A stretch of DNA of 64,000 nt from Zeugodacus cucurbitae. Lineage: Eukaryota; Arthropoda; Insecta; Diptera; Tephritidae. Within the stretch, counting starts at the first letter, position 1. Each line of letters begins with the position of its first letter. Shown here piece by piece: positions 38,201 to 51,010 of this stretch. The position numbers and the translations under genes were made by a program. The DNA lies in assembly GCF_028554725.1 (NCBI RefSeq), contig NC_071667.1, positions 82,126,001 to 82,190,000 on the forward strand, read 5' to 3'. The notes under the pieces were generated by a model. The model was not told where the DNA came from. It did no database searches and saw nothing but the letters and a program-made list of their open reading frames with translations.

Positions 38201-38400
38201 TATTGAGCCGCGCACACATATTGCTCATTTCGCCATTGTTTCATTTACGATTTGTTGCTCTTGTTGTTGTTGTTTGCCAATACACTGACCAGCCATACAC
38301 TGAAACCCGTTACTTCGCTCAGCGTACGTCTGCGAGAATTGGAAAAAATTAAGTGCGGCAAACATTTAGTGACGAATTAGGCGCTCGAACAGGCGTCTAT
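32251..38400. other. Long non-coding block
   Basis: Bases 32,281-34,300 and 35,880-36,900 are AT-rich with no recognisable element. Bases 34,900-35,500 and 36,940-37,200 are more G+C-rich. GA-rich tracts lie at 35,120-35,145 and 35,985-36,049. The frame at 36,441-36,743 (minus) is noted among the findings. TTG runs occur at 37,940-37,965. Confidence 0.4.
35985..36049. repeat. Purine (GA-rich) tract
   Basis: About 65 bases that are almost entirely G and A, including GAGAGAGAGAGAG at about 36,022-36,036. This is a candidate cluster of GAGA-factor sites and a low-complexity repeat. Confidence 0.85.
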
Positions 38401-41400
38401 GCCAACAATAATAACAACAACAATAGCAAAGGCATTGGCAATCAGTCGGCATTTTATGGTCACGGCCGCAATATCAGCGAATGCCGCCATTGATAGCAAT
38501 TGCTGTGTACCGTTGCAAGAGCGCCGCCATTGATGCGGTTGCCGCGCTATAACGGTGGCAATGTGAGATATTGATTGGTTTTCCGTCTAACCTTATTTCG
38601 TCCTTTTTGCGGTGTGTGGCGACAAACAGTTGCTTGCCTTTGCTGACGTGGCAAATAGCGTTTTTCTCATTCTTCATTCTCGTTCTTCCTTCTCTTTCTG
38701 CTTCTCGCGCAGACATGTGTTGTGGGCGGCTGAGTGTGGCACATATGCACCAAGGATATATGTATGTGAGTCTTCCTTGCGGCATTAGAAATGATTTATT
38801 TATGCAATTTCTGTTGGATATGCGCTTTTATCGTGCAAAGCTGTGAAACGGCAATGCTGCTGCAGTTTTGCAATCGTCGGCAAACGAGTAATAAAGTATT
38901 AGACATGCGGCAATATCCACTTTATGGGGGGTTCAACACTTGTAAGCTGCTATTTGCTCAGTGCATTTGCTACCCGCTTTTGATGCTTCTAAACACATTC
39001 ACACAAACACACACATTTCGGAGCTTCATGGCAGTTTTCGAACCCTTCACTCGCTCGCTTGTCGGCTGTCCGCTTGCTGAAAGTGTTTCATCAATTTTTC
39101 AGCAGCACACGATTTTCGCTGCGGTCGTTTATTAATCAAAGTCAAAGTTCAGCAAACTGCAACAAGATTGCAGTTTAAATATTTATTGCCAATTGATTAA
39201 GACTTTTAGTCGCCTGCAGTTCCTGTGAGCCAATAAAAGATGTGGGAGTGTTTTGGTGAAAAATATAAGGGTGAGATTGTTTAGATGCACTAATAGTTCG
39301 GTTGGGTCATAAACTCGGGTTTATTAGCTATTTTCAATTGCTCAGTTGCGCGTAGTTAAACAAATAACATATTCTGATTTAAGTCGTCTCAAATTATATA
39401 TTTCCTGATGTAAGTGGAACTACAACCCCATCCATGTTTATAAGTTAAACTCAGAGTTTCAGAAACACTACAATTAAGTCCTTTAAGTAAAGCTCCGTCA
39501 TTTGACCTTAAACAACAGGTTGTGAGTATCGAGAATATTTTTATGAACATCTGACAGCCTAAGAAACGGTCCCGTAAGAGCTCTTTGTTATAGTTCTCTA
39601 TCTTTGTATTCCAAATAATTAAAAATAGATGCCGATTAGTAAGAGTTAAAGACAGGAGGACCCAAAAGTTCCTCCATGTATTAGAATCAGTAGCTAGCTC
39701 AAGGTTATAGGTAATAATATACACCAGCTTCAGATATATAGACTTTTTTCTTAGATTATTAGAAAGATGTTAGATTAAATTGAAAGATCGAACCGACATG
39801 CAGTAACACCTTTGGACTCTACTTTCTCAAAATGTCAAGATCAAAACTGTTTAATGTTTTTATTGTTGTAGTGTTAGAAAAGAATCTTCACGTAATTTTG
39901 AGGAATGTTGCCGAGTTGACAGCTATCGCTAGATAAAAATTCGGGTCAGTTACATTTATGTTGACCCAAAAGTATTGGGTTCTCGAAAAGGTCTTATATA
40001 GTATATATAGATTTGTTATAAATCTTCAGCTTCAGCGCTACGAAATTTTAACAATTTCAAACAATGATCTACGTTTCAATAAAATGAATCGAGGAATGAG
40101 GCCTCCAATAACTCATTCCAGACTCAAACTTATCGGCAATGTCATCGAAATGTTAGAAGACACCATAAAAGAGAAACAGTTCAGAGTACGATGAGGAGTT
40201 AAAGCATTTTTTAACAATATAAATGTCGTCAGCTTACGAAAAATAAAATGAATCACACAAAACAAGATCTTAAATATATGAAGAAGTGGGTACTTTCTTC
40301 CAAACTGATTGATTCAAAGACTAATATTGAGTTCAGAGCAATTAATAAAACTGTAAATTTTGGTTATTTAATAGTTCAAAGGAATGTAGAAATATCGATC
40401 TCATTAGTCCTATTTTTTTCGAGAAAAGTGAACCAGATGCATACTTAACAAATTCACTTTGTCTAAAGTGATTTTTTTCAAGCTATTTAAAACCACCTCT
40501 TCGAAAACTTGTCTACAGCCACTTGCTCATTAGTTTGTTATGAGGAGCAGCTCATTAAAAATAAATAATTATTTTTATATGTAAAAATCGACGAATGAAT
40601 CTTCCACCAGTGCCACTTAAATGCGAAAGCTTATTAAACAAATATAAAAACTAAAAGAAACGAATGAATGTGAACTTAAATTTATTTTTTGGTAAATAAA
40701 TTACAAGCGCTGTGAACGCGCCAGTTCACAGTTGGCGTTTACATAAATATGTATAATTTCAAGTGAATTGTTTAACGTGATTAATACGCCATTAAAAAGC
40801 ACATAAATACAAAACGATCGATTTGAATGGCTGAGATAAGCGCACAAAACACAGAAAGGCAAGCGAAGAAGAAGAAGGCTTGTATAATATATGTAAGTAT
40901 GTATGTGGCTATGGGTGTGTATGATTAAGCAGAAAACGATAGTTAAAAGGTAGAGTAGAAAGAAAAAAATGTTTGAAAATGTGAGAAACATTGTTGCGCA
41001 TGCGCAGATCATCAATTAAAACGCCAAGCGCAGCAACTGACACAACACAGCACAGCGCAGCGTTGGGTTTCCCAATTGTGTTCGAGTCTTTCGAACGCCA
41101 TGAAATCGAAGAAACACAGTTTGATTGTTTAAATTGGGTTGAAGAAGAGGTGCGCAAGGTAAGGCAAGCAACAGATGCGGAAGACAATACTATCGCGGTT
41201 AAATAAATATCGACTTGTTGTAGCCGCAATCATGTTCACTTAAAGATATGAGCTTGGAGATGAAGTCGGCAACAAATTTATTAAACGCCGCTCAGATAAT
41301 TGTTGAAACAAACGCCGAGACTTGTAGCGGGTGTGTTACAAAGCTGAGTTGGAAAGCTTCAAAAGAGTCGAAGAAAAGAAATTAAAAAGTTGTGAAAAAC

Positions 41401-42601
41401 AATGAAAATGAAATGAACATGTTGTAAACTACAATTACAGCCGACAACAACAACATAGATTTGTGGTGCCCCAAATGTAATGTGAAGAGCTGCGTGGTAC
41501 GAACTGAGTGACTGAGTTAAGACTATGCCGTAGTTGTTGCAGGTAAAAAAAAGAAATGAGAATGAGATAAAAATGATTATCGCACTGATTTACAGTTAGA
41601 ATGCATCCAGCTGTGCGGCACGAACGCGCGTGCCATCTTGTTAGCAGTGCTACAAATGAACTCCAACTCATTTTATAACAAAAAAAAATCCAAAAAAAAT
41701 ATTAGAGAACTTTCAACCGGGGGCGTTGGCGTCTCATAATTTCCAAGACTTCAGCGCCACGCACTAAAAAACTATAAATAAAAGAAACTAAATAAGTGTC
41801 CGCTTTTAACAAATAGCTGCGACTAGCTAACAAGATCACAGCCATTTTAAACTCAGCGCACACTTCACAAGCTCATTTACACCCAAAAAGACAGAGCTAA
41901 AGAGACGAACTTTGCACGCGTAATTTGATATTTTTTTACAACTTTTGATGTGTTTATGGCATTTTAAACAAAATACTCAAAACGCTGTCAACTCCACAAC
42001 AACAACAACACAAACAACAAATGGAAGTAAAAAATAGTAATAAAATGTAAGAAGAACAATTCACTAATTTTTATGACCCAACGAAGCAAGTGTGCGCTCA
42101 TTGACAATTCTTCGAGGCGCTAAGACTGTATGTGAAAGGCGGAGGAGGAGGAAGGAGAGAGGCCATAAAAGTGACAAGCATCTGTTTATGTGGCATCCAG
42201 TTCCACGAAATGCATTTTTAAATGCCTCGTAAAGTTGCAGCGGCGCTGTCACATAACTCGCTGTTCGATCGGTGCAAGATCGGCTGGAACTCACTCTTCA
42301 CGTTTTTTTGTAGTTTTTTGGTAATCGAATACCTGCGCTGTTTAGATTTAAATGATTTTTTAGTTGGATAATGAGCGCTAAGGCGCCAAATGTCAGTGCG
42401 GCTGTTGCATATCGCTTTTCATTTAAATTTATCGAACGGAATTTCGAAATCTTGTATATTTAATAGCTTTTCACTTGAGTGTCGACACTAAGGTGGCACA
42501 AATAGGAAATAGTATCTGAGGTATTTCTGAAAGTTTAGTGTTTTTTTATACTTACAAATTTGACATGTATTAGGTAATAACAGGTTGTATGCCATATGAA
42601 A
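38401..42601. other. Non-coding block, no gene recognised
   Basis: The 12-mer GCCGCCATTGAT occurs twice, 40 bases apart (38,483 and 38,523). Around 39,900 the phrase GTTGCCGAGTTGACAGCTAT resembles a dispersed fly repeat, but the edges are not visible. Bases 40,200-40,700 are AT-rich. Bases 41,990-42,020 hold a CAA run. Confidence 0.4.
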
Positions 42602-42640
42602 ACTCACCTGAAACAAAAGTAAAAAAAAAAAAATTAGTGA
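42602..42640 (-). promoter_or_regulatory. Candidate recursive splice site (ratchet point) 2
   Basis: Minus strand: a run of thirteen T, then ACTTTTGTTTCAG directly followed by GTGAGT. The acceptor AG is at 42609-42608 and the donor GT begins at 42607. The pyrimidine tract is the strongest in the set and the donor differs from GTAAGT only by the common A-to-G at position 3. It lies about 90 bases downstream, in minus sense, of the CGATA-rich array at 42,700-43,440. Confidence 0.65.
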
Positions 42641-42699
42641 TTTTCGAAAAAAGAATTAATTGAAATATTGAAAAAAATATGAAAAAATCGTTACATCGG

Positions 42700-43440
42700 A
42701 AATTCAAGAAAATATCACCTACTACGAAAACAACTCGAACTACTAAAACCCAAAGTTGGGAACATTTCTCAAATCGATAAATATTTCAAGTCGCAGTAGG
42801 ATCTTCAATATCTTATTCTAATCTAATGTACCCAATTTAGTCATCTATCAATAATGTTTAAAGAAAAATTCGAAAATTGATAAATTCATCGAAAAAGCAA
42901 TCGATCAATTACTTCGATAATGCTAAACGAATGTAATAATAGTAAACATATGAATATTTAAAAAAATCGATTAATCTAAAATTTAAATATATATCGACTA
43001 TTTCGAAAATGGAAAATCATAATCATTTAATCGGTTGGTTCTGTGAAACAAAATGCTTAAAAAATTCGAACACTTCAAAATTGGAACAACTATAATCTTT
43101 AAAAATAGTAGAAACGATTATTTTGCATATCAACAAACACTTCGAATCATCGATAAATAAAATATTAAATACATTGTATTCTCGAAAATCGATAAATATA
43201 TCGAAAAGTAGCCGAATATTTCGATAGTGATAAACGTAAAACACGATATTTTAGATATAAAATTGATTTTGCTAATAACTAAGTACAACGATAAATAATC
43301 GATTAATAGACTTTTTCGAAAATCGATAAAAATATGGAGAAAGCACAAATTTGATTGAAAATTTTGCAATAAAATCATTTTATCAAATATTGAATAGTAT
43401 TTCGGAGGTATTTATCGATTTTCGAAAATCTCTTTTATTC
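42700..43440. repeat. Degenerate CGATA / TTCGAAAATCGATAAA-rich array
   Basis: The phrase TTCGAAAATCGATAAA or a close variant recurs near 42,868, 43,183 and 43,315, with an inverted copy near 43,413-43,430. CGATA or TATCG words are scattered about every 50-100 bases. It resembles the array at 7,320-8,310 in composition and core word, but unit boundaries are even less clear. Either an old minisatellite or a cluster of DREF/BEAF-like sites. Confidence 0.55.
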
Positions 43441-46400
43441 GAAAATTTTTCAACCGCTCTTTAAGTGACGCGTGAAAATTAAATGAAAATTAATTTTTTA
43501 TTATTCGCATTTAATTGCTTTATTAAAGCGCAACACAATTGTTGTTAATTCGCCATGCATTTTTAATAAAAACGCGCTTCAATATTTATTAACTGCGTAA
43601 ATTTCGTGCGAAAAGTGGCAAATCAGCAAATATGCTATTCAATAATTCATGTAAATTAAGCGAGGCGCATACCAACGATGTGCCACAAAAAGTTGCAACG
43701 CCACTTTTTTCGCTCGCATTCAACAGAAGCAATAAAAAACTAAAGTATTTACTGGCAATAAAAAAACTGCGCTCGAATGAAAATTTTCATTGCGAAAAGT
43801 TGACAGATAATTGTTGCATATTTATGGGCGCGTCACAGTTTGACAAATTAACAGAATTTATAGAGGAATTAAATTAAAGTGGCTGAGAATTTGCAAGAAG
43901 TGACGCGCGTCAAACAGTATCCTAAAGCGCACAAACAGCACACACCCACAGAATAGTTCATTTGCGAGCATGTGGCAAGTTAGTGAATGCATAAATCCTG
44001 GCTGCTTGACGCTGTGACAATTGCGAACTTACAACTTGCAACCGCATAGCAGTAAATACATCCGCACACATACATTCGCACACAAATTGAGCGTATGCAA
44101 GCGCGTTGGTGTGGCGGTGTGGTGAGCGGTGGCGCAAACACTCGTAAATCATCGCTGGCAACATTGCTTGCCAAAGGTAACAAAGTGATTGGCGATGCGG
44201 CGCCGGCGGGTGGGCGTGCGGCTGCAGCAGCAGCAGCGGAAACTCACATAAATTGTGGTGCAATGTTAATTTACATTTTAATTGTCATTGGCTTGGCAGC
44301 TCATAAATGCCACGAGGCGTTGAAACACATACATGCCACATGCGGCAGCCACTAAAACAGCATTCTTAACGGCAGTCGGAGGTATGTATACGTGCCGCAT
44401 AAATTCGAAATTATGCAAGTGTGAAAATGAGTGACATCTCCAACAGTTTTGGGGGATGAGTCAGCGAAAAATTGCCACGAAAAATCCCACCAGGCAAATG
44501 AGCGCTTACATAATGAGCCAAAAAAGTATATTACAAGCGCGCACCGCGACGGCAACAGCGACCAGCGCGCGTCTCCTACAATTATGACATTTGCTTTTAT
44601 TATGGAAATGAAGCGCGCAACCGGACACACATACACAACGCGCGGCGCACAGACATAAAAAATTTGCGCGCGCTCGGCATTCGCACTTCATTGCCGGCTG
44701 TCAAGGATATTGCGTGGCAATTTTTTAAGCGCGTCAAGCGTTGTTGCAAGTTCATGCGTATTCCATAAAAAATGTAATTACTCAATACGACTCGTGTGCG
44801 TATTTCAAAAGTACTCAAGTTGAATGCCACATATCCTTAGGCGTTTACGCGTCGCCTTTATGTGTCGTTGTGTTTTCTTAAGGAGAATGCACCAATTAAA
44901 AAGTGTAATTAAAATTTCATAAAGAGTTATATGTGGCACAAATGCATATATGATTGCGCGTAGCTACATATTTGCTCTCACGCGAATTGCCGATTGCGCG
45001 CTTGTTGTTCGGGCGCGGGGCGGCGCGGCGGCAGGTGCGTTCAGCTCAAAGTCATTGTGGCACTGCGTAAGCAATTAAGTCATCAACCGGTTCATTCAGG
45101 CGAAATTATTTACATGCGGGCTGAGTGGTTACACATTTAAGCTCAACAGCTGTTGTTGTTGTAAATTAATGTACAAATTGAAGTTATCTCGAGAGTAAGG
45201 CTTAAGATAGGCAATTAAATATATTTTGTAGGTAAGTCGTCCGGAGTATACTTACTAGGCAAGTAGCCTCGGATTCGAAACCCACAATGGACTTAAAAAT
45301 TTATTATTATACTTTTCCTACAAATCCTTACCAAGTCGTTCTTAGGATTCCAATCGTTGAATGGGTTTTTTTAGTATAACTCGTAGTTTCACTTGTTCCA
45401 CGAACTCAAGTAGCCACAAGATGGAGGCAGCTGTCGACATTATATCGAATTATACCGACTTAGGTGATTAGATATGGAAGATCCCGAGGGCTGACAAAAT
45501 TATCTTTTCGTCTACCGAGTTCTACTACCATCCATATGCAAAACTCTAGTAAGTTATAAATAATTATCTAATCTAATTCACTATCACTATCCAGTTCACT
45601 ATCAGAACCATGTATGGATCTTAAAATCTCCAGAACAGGACGGAGACATCCTATCCAAAGATTAAACAGCGAAACCGCGACCTACGTTCTACATTACTGT
45701 CGCATATATCTTTCTTTGTATTGTGGAATCAATTATTAATTCAAGTAAGAAATAAGGTCTCTTCTCTCTTGAAGAACAAAAGAAGTAATAGTAGACCACC
45801 TTTATGTCGGAATTACTAATGGAGGACTATATGGTTTCGGCTGGATTTTATAACTTGTTTGTAATAGAATCCAATTGCTTCGTTGAATCATGAGGGTCTT
45901 ACCGACCCGTCAAGAGTATTTGGATGTTACAAAAGACGGTCGAAGCTACCTAAGTGTGACTCTCTACAGTTGCGGGTAGATCCCTTTGACCTAATCTTGC
46001 AACTTGCAAAGCGGTATACGATGGACACCTTATGGAGTGCTTGGAGAGGACCAAATCGGCTTTTATATTTCTTGAAAATCTTGAACTACATAGAGGGTTT
46101 GTAACGGGACCAAGCCCACTTTAGAGAGCGGAAATATTCGCAATTTGGGAGTTGGTCAGTTGCGAATGCGTATAATTTTAATAAGGCAGATCCAACTGTC
46201 TTCAAACAACTGAACTATGACCATCTCTGAGTACGAAGCTGTCCTTAACTCAACGATATTTACAATTCTGCAAACATATAAGACTATTCAAACTGAGCTC
46301 CGTGTGTAAAGACATGTAGAACGTAGAGCGCGCTGTTTGGCAAGTTCAAGTGCGAACTCGGGCCGGGTCATATAAGTGGCTGGAACAACTGTTGCACATG

Positions 46401-47338
46401 TGCCAACACACTGGCCCTTTGAAACCTCAATTTACCTCAATACAACGACCATATGTAGTTGACTCACACACACACACCGTTATACATCGGCATCGGCCGT
46501 TAATTAAAAAGCAACAGTTGCTTGTTTTCTTAAGCCTCGAACGCTTGGGCGCTCTGTTTGTTTTAAGATTTTTTAATGGAAGCGCTTGCGGCCTTTGGCT
46601 GTGCTCTTGCGCTCAGGCTGTGTTGGCTGATTGATGTGCTGTTGGTTGTTGTAGTTGTTGTTTCAACTGCTGTGCGTTAAGCAATAAAATTTCAGTTACT
46701 GCTGATATTCACTGCCTGATCAGGGGACTTCGTTGGGTAATAAAGGCAACGCGAAGCAATTTTAGCTTGCTACTTACAATCAGCAGTCGCTTCAGCTCTT
46801 CACTGCAGACTTATCAAGTAGAGTATACCAAAATATTTATGTTTCACGGAATGCACTACTTTTCTGTCGTCTCATAGTTCTCTGACTTTTGCGTTGACTA
46901 TCGTACATCGATTGTCGAAACATTTCAATCAAGATCATCGGCTGCCGGCTTCGCGTTGAGGCGTGTGTTTATTTATTTCTCCCTTTTCTCTTCCCCCCGC
47001 AATTTAATTAATGAGCGCAGCACACACACTCTCTTTTGACATGTGAGGACGCACTTTTGCGCGTCAGTCGGCATGATGTTGCACACATGTTATTGTGGCA
47101 TGACTGTCAAGATCGCGCCAATTCGTTGGGATTACGTTCGATTTTGTGTTTTTTTCGCCACATTTTCAATTATTGCTATTTCTGTTTGTTTTCATTTTTT
47201 GCCTGTGTCAGCGGAGCGACAAATGATGATTGCATCAATTTTTCAAGTTTGAGGCTATAAATGCTTGCTAAAGTGATTGCGAAATGAGAACTCAAGATAA
47301 TATATACAATTAGAATAAGTATATTTCAATTTGTGGAA
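43441..47338. other. Non-coding block, no gene recognised
   Basis: CpG-containing G+C-rich sequence at 44,080-44,260, 44,480-44,720 and 44,990-45,060. Bases 45,180-46,330 look like decayed unique DNA. A plus-strand TAG/GTAAGT at about 45,230 lacks a good pyrimidine tract. The frame at 43,632-43,877 (81 codons) shows no domain I know. Confidence 0.4.
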
Positions 47339-47340
47339 TA

Positions 47341-47567
47341 CGAGGTGTGTTCAAAAAATAACGGGAATTTTTATTTTTTGAAAAAATATTTATTCATTCG
47401 TCTACATTAATGTTGTCGCCTTCTAAATAATTTTCATTCGATATTATGAACTTATGCCAGCTCTTCTTCCCATTGATCAGGTATATCAATATAATAAAAA
47501 TTAAAAAAAAATTACAACTAGACCCCACGAAATTTTGAACGTACCGTTATTTTTTGAACACACCTCG
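47341..47567 (-). mobile_element. Mariner-derived MITE with the end of a transposase gene
   Basis: Terminal inverted repeats of 24 bp: CGAGGTGTGTTCAAAAAATA followed by ACGG at 47341-47364, and the reverse complement ending at 47567. A TA precedes the left end; the right flank is TT, so the duplication is mutated or lost. Reading the minus strand, 47,462 to 47,397 encodes WHKFIISNENYLEGDNINV, then Asp-Glu-stop, which is the typical C-terminal end of a mariner transposase. Everything upstream of it is deleted, leaving 227 bp. The inverted repeats differ from those of the copies at 15,075, 19,571 and 24,303, so this is a different mariner family. Non-autonomous. Confidence 0.87.
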
Positions 47568-50500
47568 TTCATTATATTGAGGGTCCTGAGATCTCACGCC
47601 AGTTTGTCTCTTTTGAGTTTAGTAAGAAGAACTTCCACAGACAAATTTTCCCCGGAGCTTTTCGCTACAAAGAAACAGCCTTTTGATATAAGGTAAATGT
47701 ATGCCAAGGTTTAGACTATGATTTGGACATGTGACTCTCCATATTCCCTGCCATCACTTTCTTTAATAATATTTAAAAAGTATTAGTTATTATTGGATAC
47801 GCTTTTTTGGTACTGAAATTATTTGCCATGCACCTTAAAGGCCTTTAAACGCCACCAACTCTTTATTTGAAAAATGAAAATCACGAAAATTTACAATATT
47901 TAAACTCCATACAAAAAAAGTTTCTTTGTATAAAATCACTCAGCACTTTCCAGCGAATGCGCGGCTTTGTTCATGAAATTATTATTATTTTTTTCATAAA
48001 ATAATTTTTTTTCCCCCAAAAATCTTCCAATAAATTGACCAAACATTTCATTAAAAATTCAAAATCCTGCAAACCGAGGCTTATGAATTTTGGTGTCTAC
48101 AAAAGCAAATATTTGAATTTTAACCACAACATATGCCATTATTGCAATGATCTGCTGGCAAAAAGGCTGAAATAAAAATGAAAAAAAACGAGAAACAAAA
48201 ACAAAAAAAGGTATAAATTTAACAAACAACAACAAAAGTAAAAATTGAACAACAACAAAGCGCAGTATGACGAACAAAGCGCCAAGCGCAAAACATTGAT
48301 TTCCTCTCATAATTTTTTGATTGCCGCCGCTTTGCTGCCGGCCGCCACGCTTTGTGAGCGCGCCAATAAAATCAGTAAAGCAACGCTGGCTGGCGTTTTT
48401 TGCTAATGCGCGCGCTTAAAACTCTGCCACCACCCGCAGCTTTATGAATATGCATTAAATTTGCGCGAATTTCGTTAATAATTTCGATTGCCGAAATTGA
48501 GCAATTGAGTGTGCATCGCGGCGATGCATTTATATCAGGCAACAACAACAACAATAAACTAAAGCAAATATAATAAGCACAAAAACAAAGATTTGGCACA
48601 AAAGCGAAGCTTTCAGGCGTTGCAAATGCGCGCATTTGCCAACAACAACAACAACAACAACAGCAATTGAAGGTGGCCACAGAAGTGGCAGGGAATTTAA
48701 GATAGATTAAGCGCATTTATAAAAACGGCCGAAATTTGGAAAAAAAACGAAAAAAGCTTGTTTGCGGCGATAAGTACGTTTTCAAGCGCGAAATTCTATG
48801 CGTTGCCAAAAGTTGAAAATTATTAACGAATGCGAGTTGAGTGGCGGTTTTTTATGCTGTACGAAATGGTGAGCGACAAGTGGCAGGCGTTGAAAGCAAT
48901 GCTAGAGAGGGAGATGAGAGTGTGAGTTGTATATATATACAGGTGCGTTATATTTATATAAATTGTGAATTTCGGCAATTTGTGTGCAGCAACACCGAAA
49001 CATTGTATGAATTTTAATTTTTTTCCACCTGCAACAACCACAACTAATGCAACACTGGCAAGCTGAGATTTAGCAATTTGTGAATATTTAGTTATTTTCT
49101 GATACAAATATAGGTTATATTTATATTTTATATTAAAAAAATATATATTTTATATTAAAAAAATATATATTTTACATATAAAAAAATATTTAAAAAAAAT
49201 TTCTAAAAAAATATATTTTATTTACACTAATTCGAGTAAATTCGGCATTTAGCTGCGCCCGAACAAGCATTTGCAGATTAAAATATTTGTTTGCTTAATT
49301 TAAAATTTAAATTGCCTAATGAATTTACATGCAGTTTAGACAGAAATAGCTTTATTAAATAACGGAGTTATTCAGGCTGACACTATTTAAAGCGTATTTA
49401 GGCAACTTGAGAGCTTAATGAAAAATTTAATATTATGAAAAAACAACAGCTCGAAAGCTGATTATACGCAAGCAATTAAAGTTGTTTGGCAATACAAACA
49501 CACGCACTCACACACACACACACACAAAATAGTTGTGCGAAATAATTTCGTAGAAATTTGCATAATTCCAGTGAAATCAACGCATAACTAAATCAGAGCT
49601 TAATTGCCACACTGCGTTAAATACAGCAACAGCAATGGTTGGAATCGTGACTAAATCCAGCGCCGAAGCAGAGAGAAAGAAAACATGCCTGCAATTACGC
49701 CACATTCACAGCTATTTAGTATGAATAATCCTTTTCAACTTGATTTGGTTATCAAATATTTATGCTAATCTGTCACTGAGCCTTGAAGTATGCAATGAAA
49801 TGTTGTGCATGCCATGGAATTTCTAAGAAATCGGAAATAATGTAAAAATCACTCAATGATTGCAATGAATAATTGATTTATGTGAGATTAAATGGAAATA
49901 AAATATAATTTTAAAAGAGAATTGCCATACATATTGACACGAATACAACACACACACTGAGAGAGCAATTCAAACGCCAAACAGCATATAAACAGTAGAT
50001 ATCAATTACTAATTGAACGTCGATGATGAGCAGCATGACAAGCAGAGCAAAATGCAATCACAGTGGTGCAGCAATAACAGCAAACACAGAAAACAAGTAA
50101 GGAACAAGTAATGCTTTGGACTAATGTAGTATTTTTACACTTAATGGTTGGTTCAAAGAAGCTGCGAGATACTATATGTAAGCCACTAGAGCAAAACTTT
50201 GTAGACGGCAAACAGTTTTCCGGGGGTAACTTGCGTGAGGACATATCTATTGCCAGGCTTTTAACCGATGAAACCACAAGAAATACTTTGATCAACACTT
50301 TTCTTGAAACACTGGGGTTCTAGAAGATTTTTTTGGAAACGATAAAGTATGTATCTTCTGCTGGAAGACTAATCGATTTAAGATGTAGAAAGACTTATAT
50401 CCTCAGCAAAGACCAAGTTGGAAGAAATTCAATCAGAAATAATTCCAAGACAGTCACTCAGTCGACATGATCGGAACGGACCTAAATATTTACCATATCA

Positions 50501-50600
50501 AAAACTCTCAACTGGACAGCATTCCTCTAAATTATTATTCTCTAACTCATCGGACTGCAACTTTTAAAAGCCCCACATATCGAACATGAGGATCTTAGTG
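47568..50600. other. Non-coding block, no gene recognised
   Basis: CAA/ACA runs at 48,220-48,260, 48,538-48,555 and 48,640-48,665. A 22-bp AT minisatellite is annotated at 49,122-49,188 and a CA run lies at about 49,507-49,526. The frames at 50,002-50,323 overlap on both strands and do not resemble a known protein. Confidence 0.4.
49122..49188. repeat. 22-bp AT minisatellite, three copies
   Basis: The unit TATATTTTATATTAAAAAAA plus TA is repeated exactly at 49122-49143 and 49144-49165, with a slightly altered third copy to about 49,188. Confidence 0.9.
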
Positions 50601-51010
50601 TCTATGGATATTTTTTAACTAAAAATATCGGTAAATCTCTCAAATATTTTTCAGAAATTCTGAGCGATTTTTTTCTTCTAATTATGTGTCTCTGTGCCAA
50701 AAATGGATAAAATCGGGTCATAAGTTAATGCTTCTATATACACAATATTTGATTTTCAAACATCCGGTGGACTTTAGACCGATATACATATACGGATTTT
50801 AAATGAGATATCTTAGCAAAATTAAGAGTATAGTCTTGGATATAATGTAGCTTGGTGCAAAAAATAGTTAAAATCGATCCGGGAATTACCCGAAACCCCA
50901 TATACTAAATTTCCGTTATCTTAGTGGACTTTATGTACAAAATATGGGCCTAATATTCGGTTACACCCCTCCCTTTTCTTCTTAGAAGGTGTTCTAACGA
51001 GGTATACATT
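50601..51010. repeat. Dispersed fly repeat made of about 160-bp internal units
   Basis: Two related units are visible: GTGCCAAAAATGGATAAAAT at 50,694 and GGTGCAAAAAATAGTTAAAA at 50,854 are 160 bases apart. The word TGGACTT recurs at 50,768 and 50,925, 157 apart, each after a phrase of the type CATATACTAAAT. The style (AAAATCGGGTCATAAGTT, CCCCATATAC) is one I associate with repeats dispersed in higher-fly genomes. No terminal repeats are found. Confidence 0.55.

Noticed and set aside
45215..45237. Plus-strand TTTTGTAG/GTAAGT
   Set aside because: Good donor, but the preceding tract is A/T-mixed rather than pyrimidine-rich, and it is the only plus-strand case, so it is treated as background.
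45240..45290. GGATTCGAAACCC, similar to a tRNA B box
   Set aside because: No matching A box or cloverleaf arms could be drawn around it.
50002..50323. Overlapping frames of 98 and 70 codons on opposite strands
   Set aside because: They look mildly protein-like but match nothing known and abut a dispersed repeat; possibly a decayed element, but not supportable.
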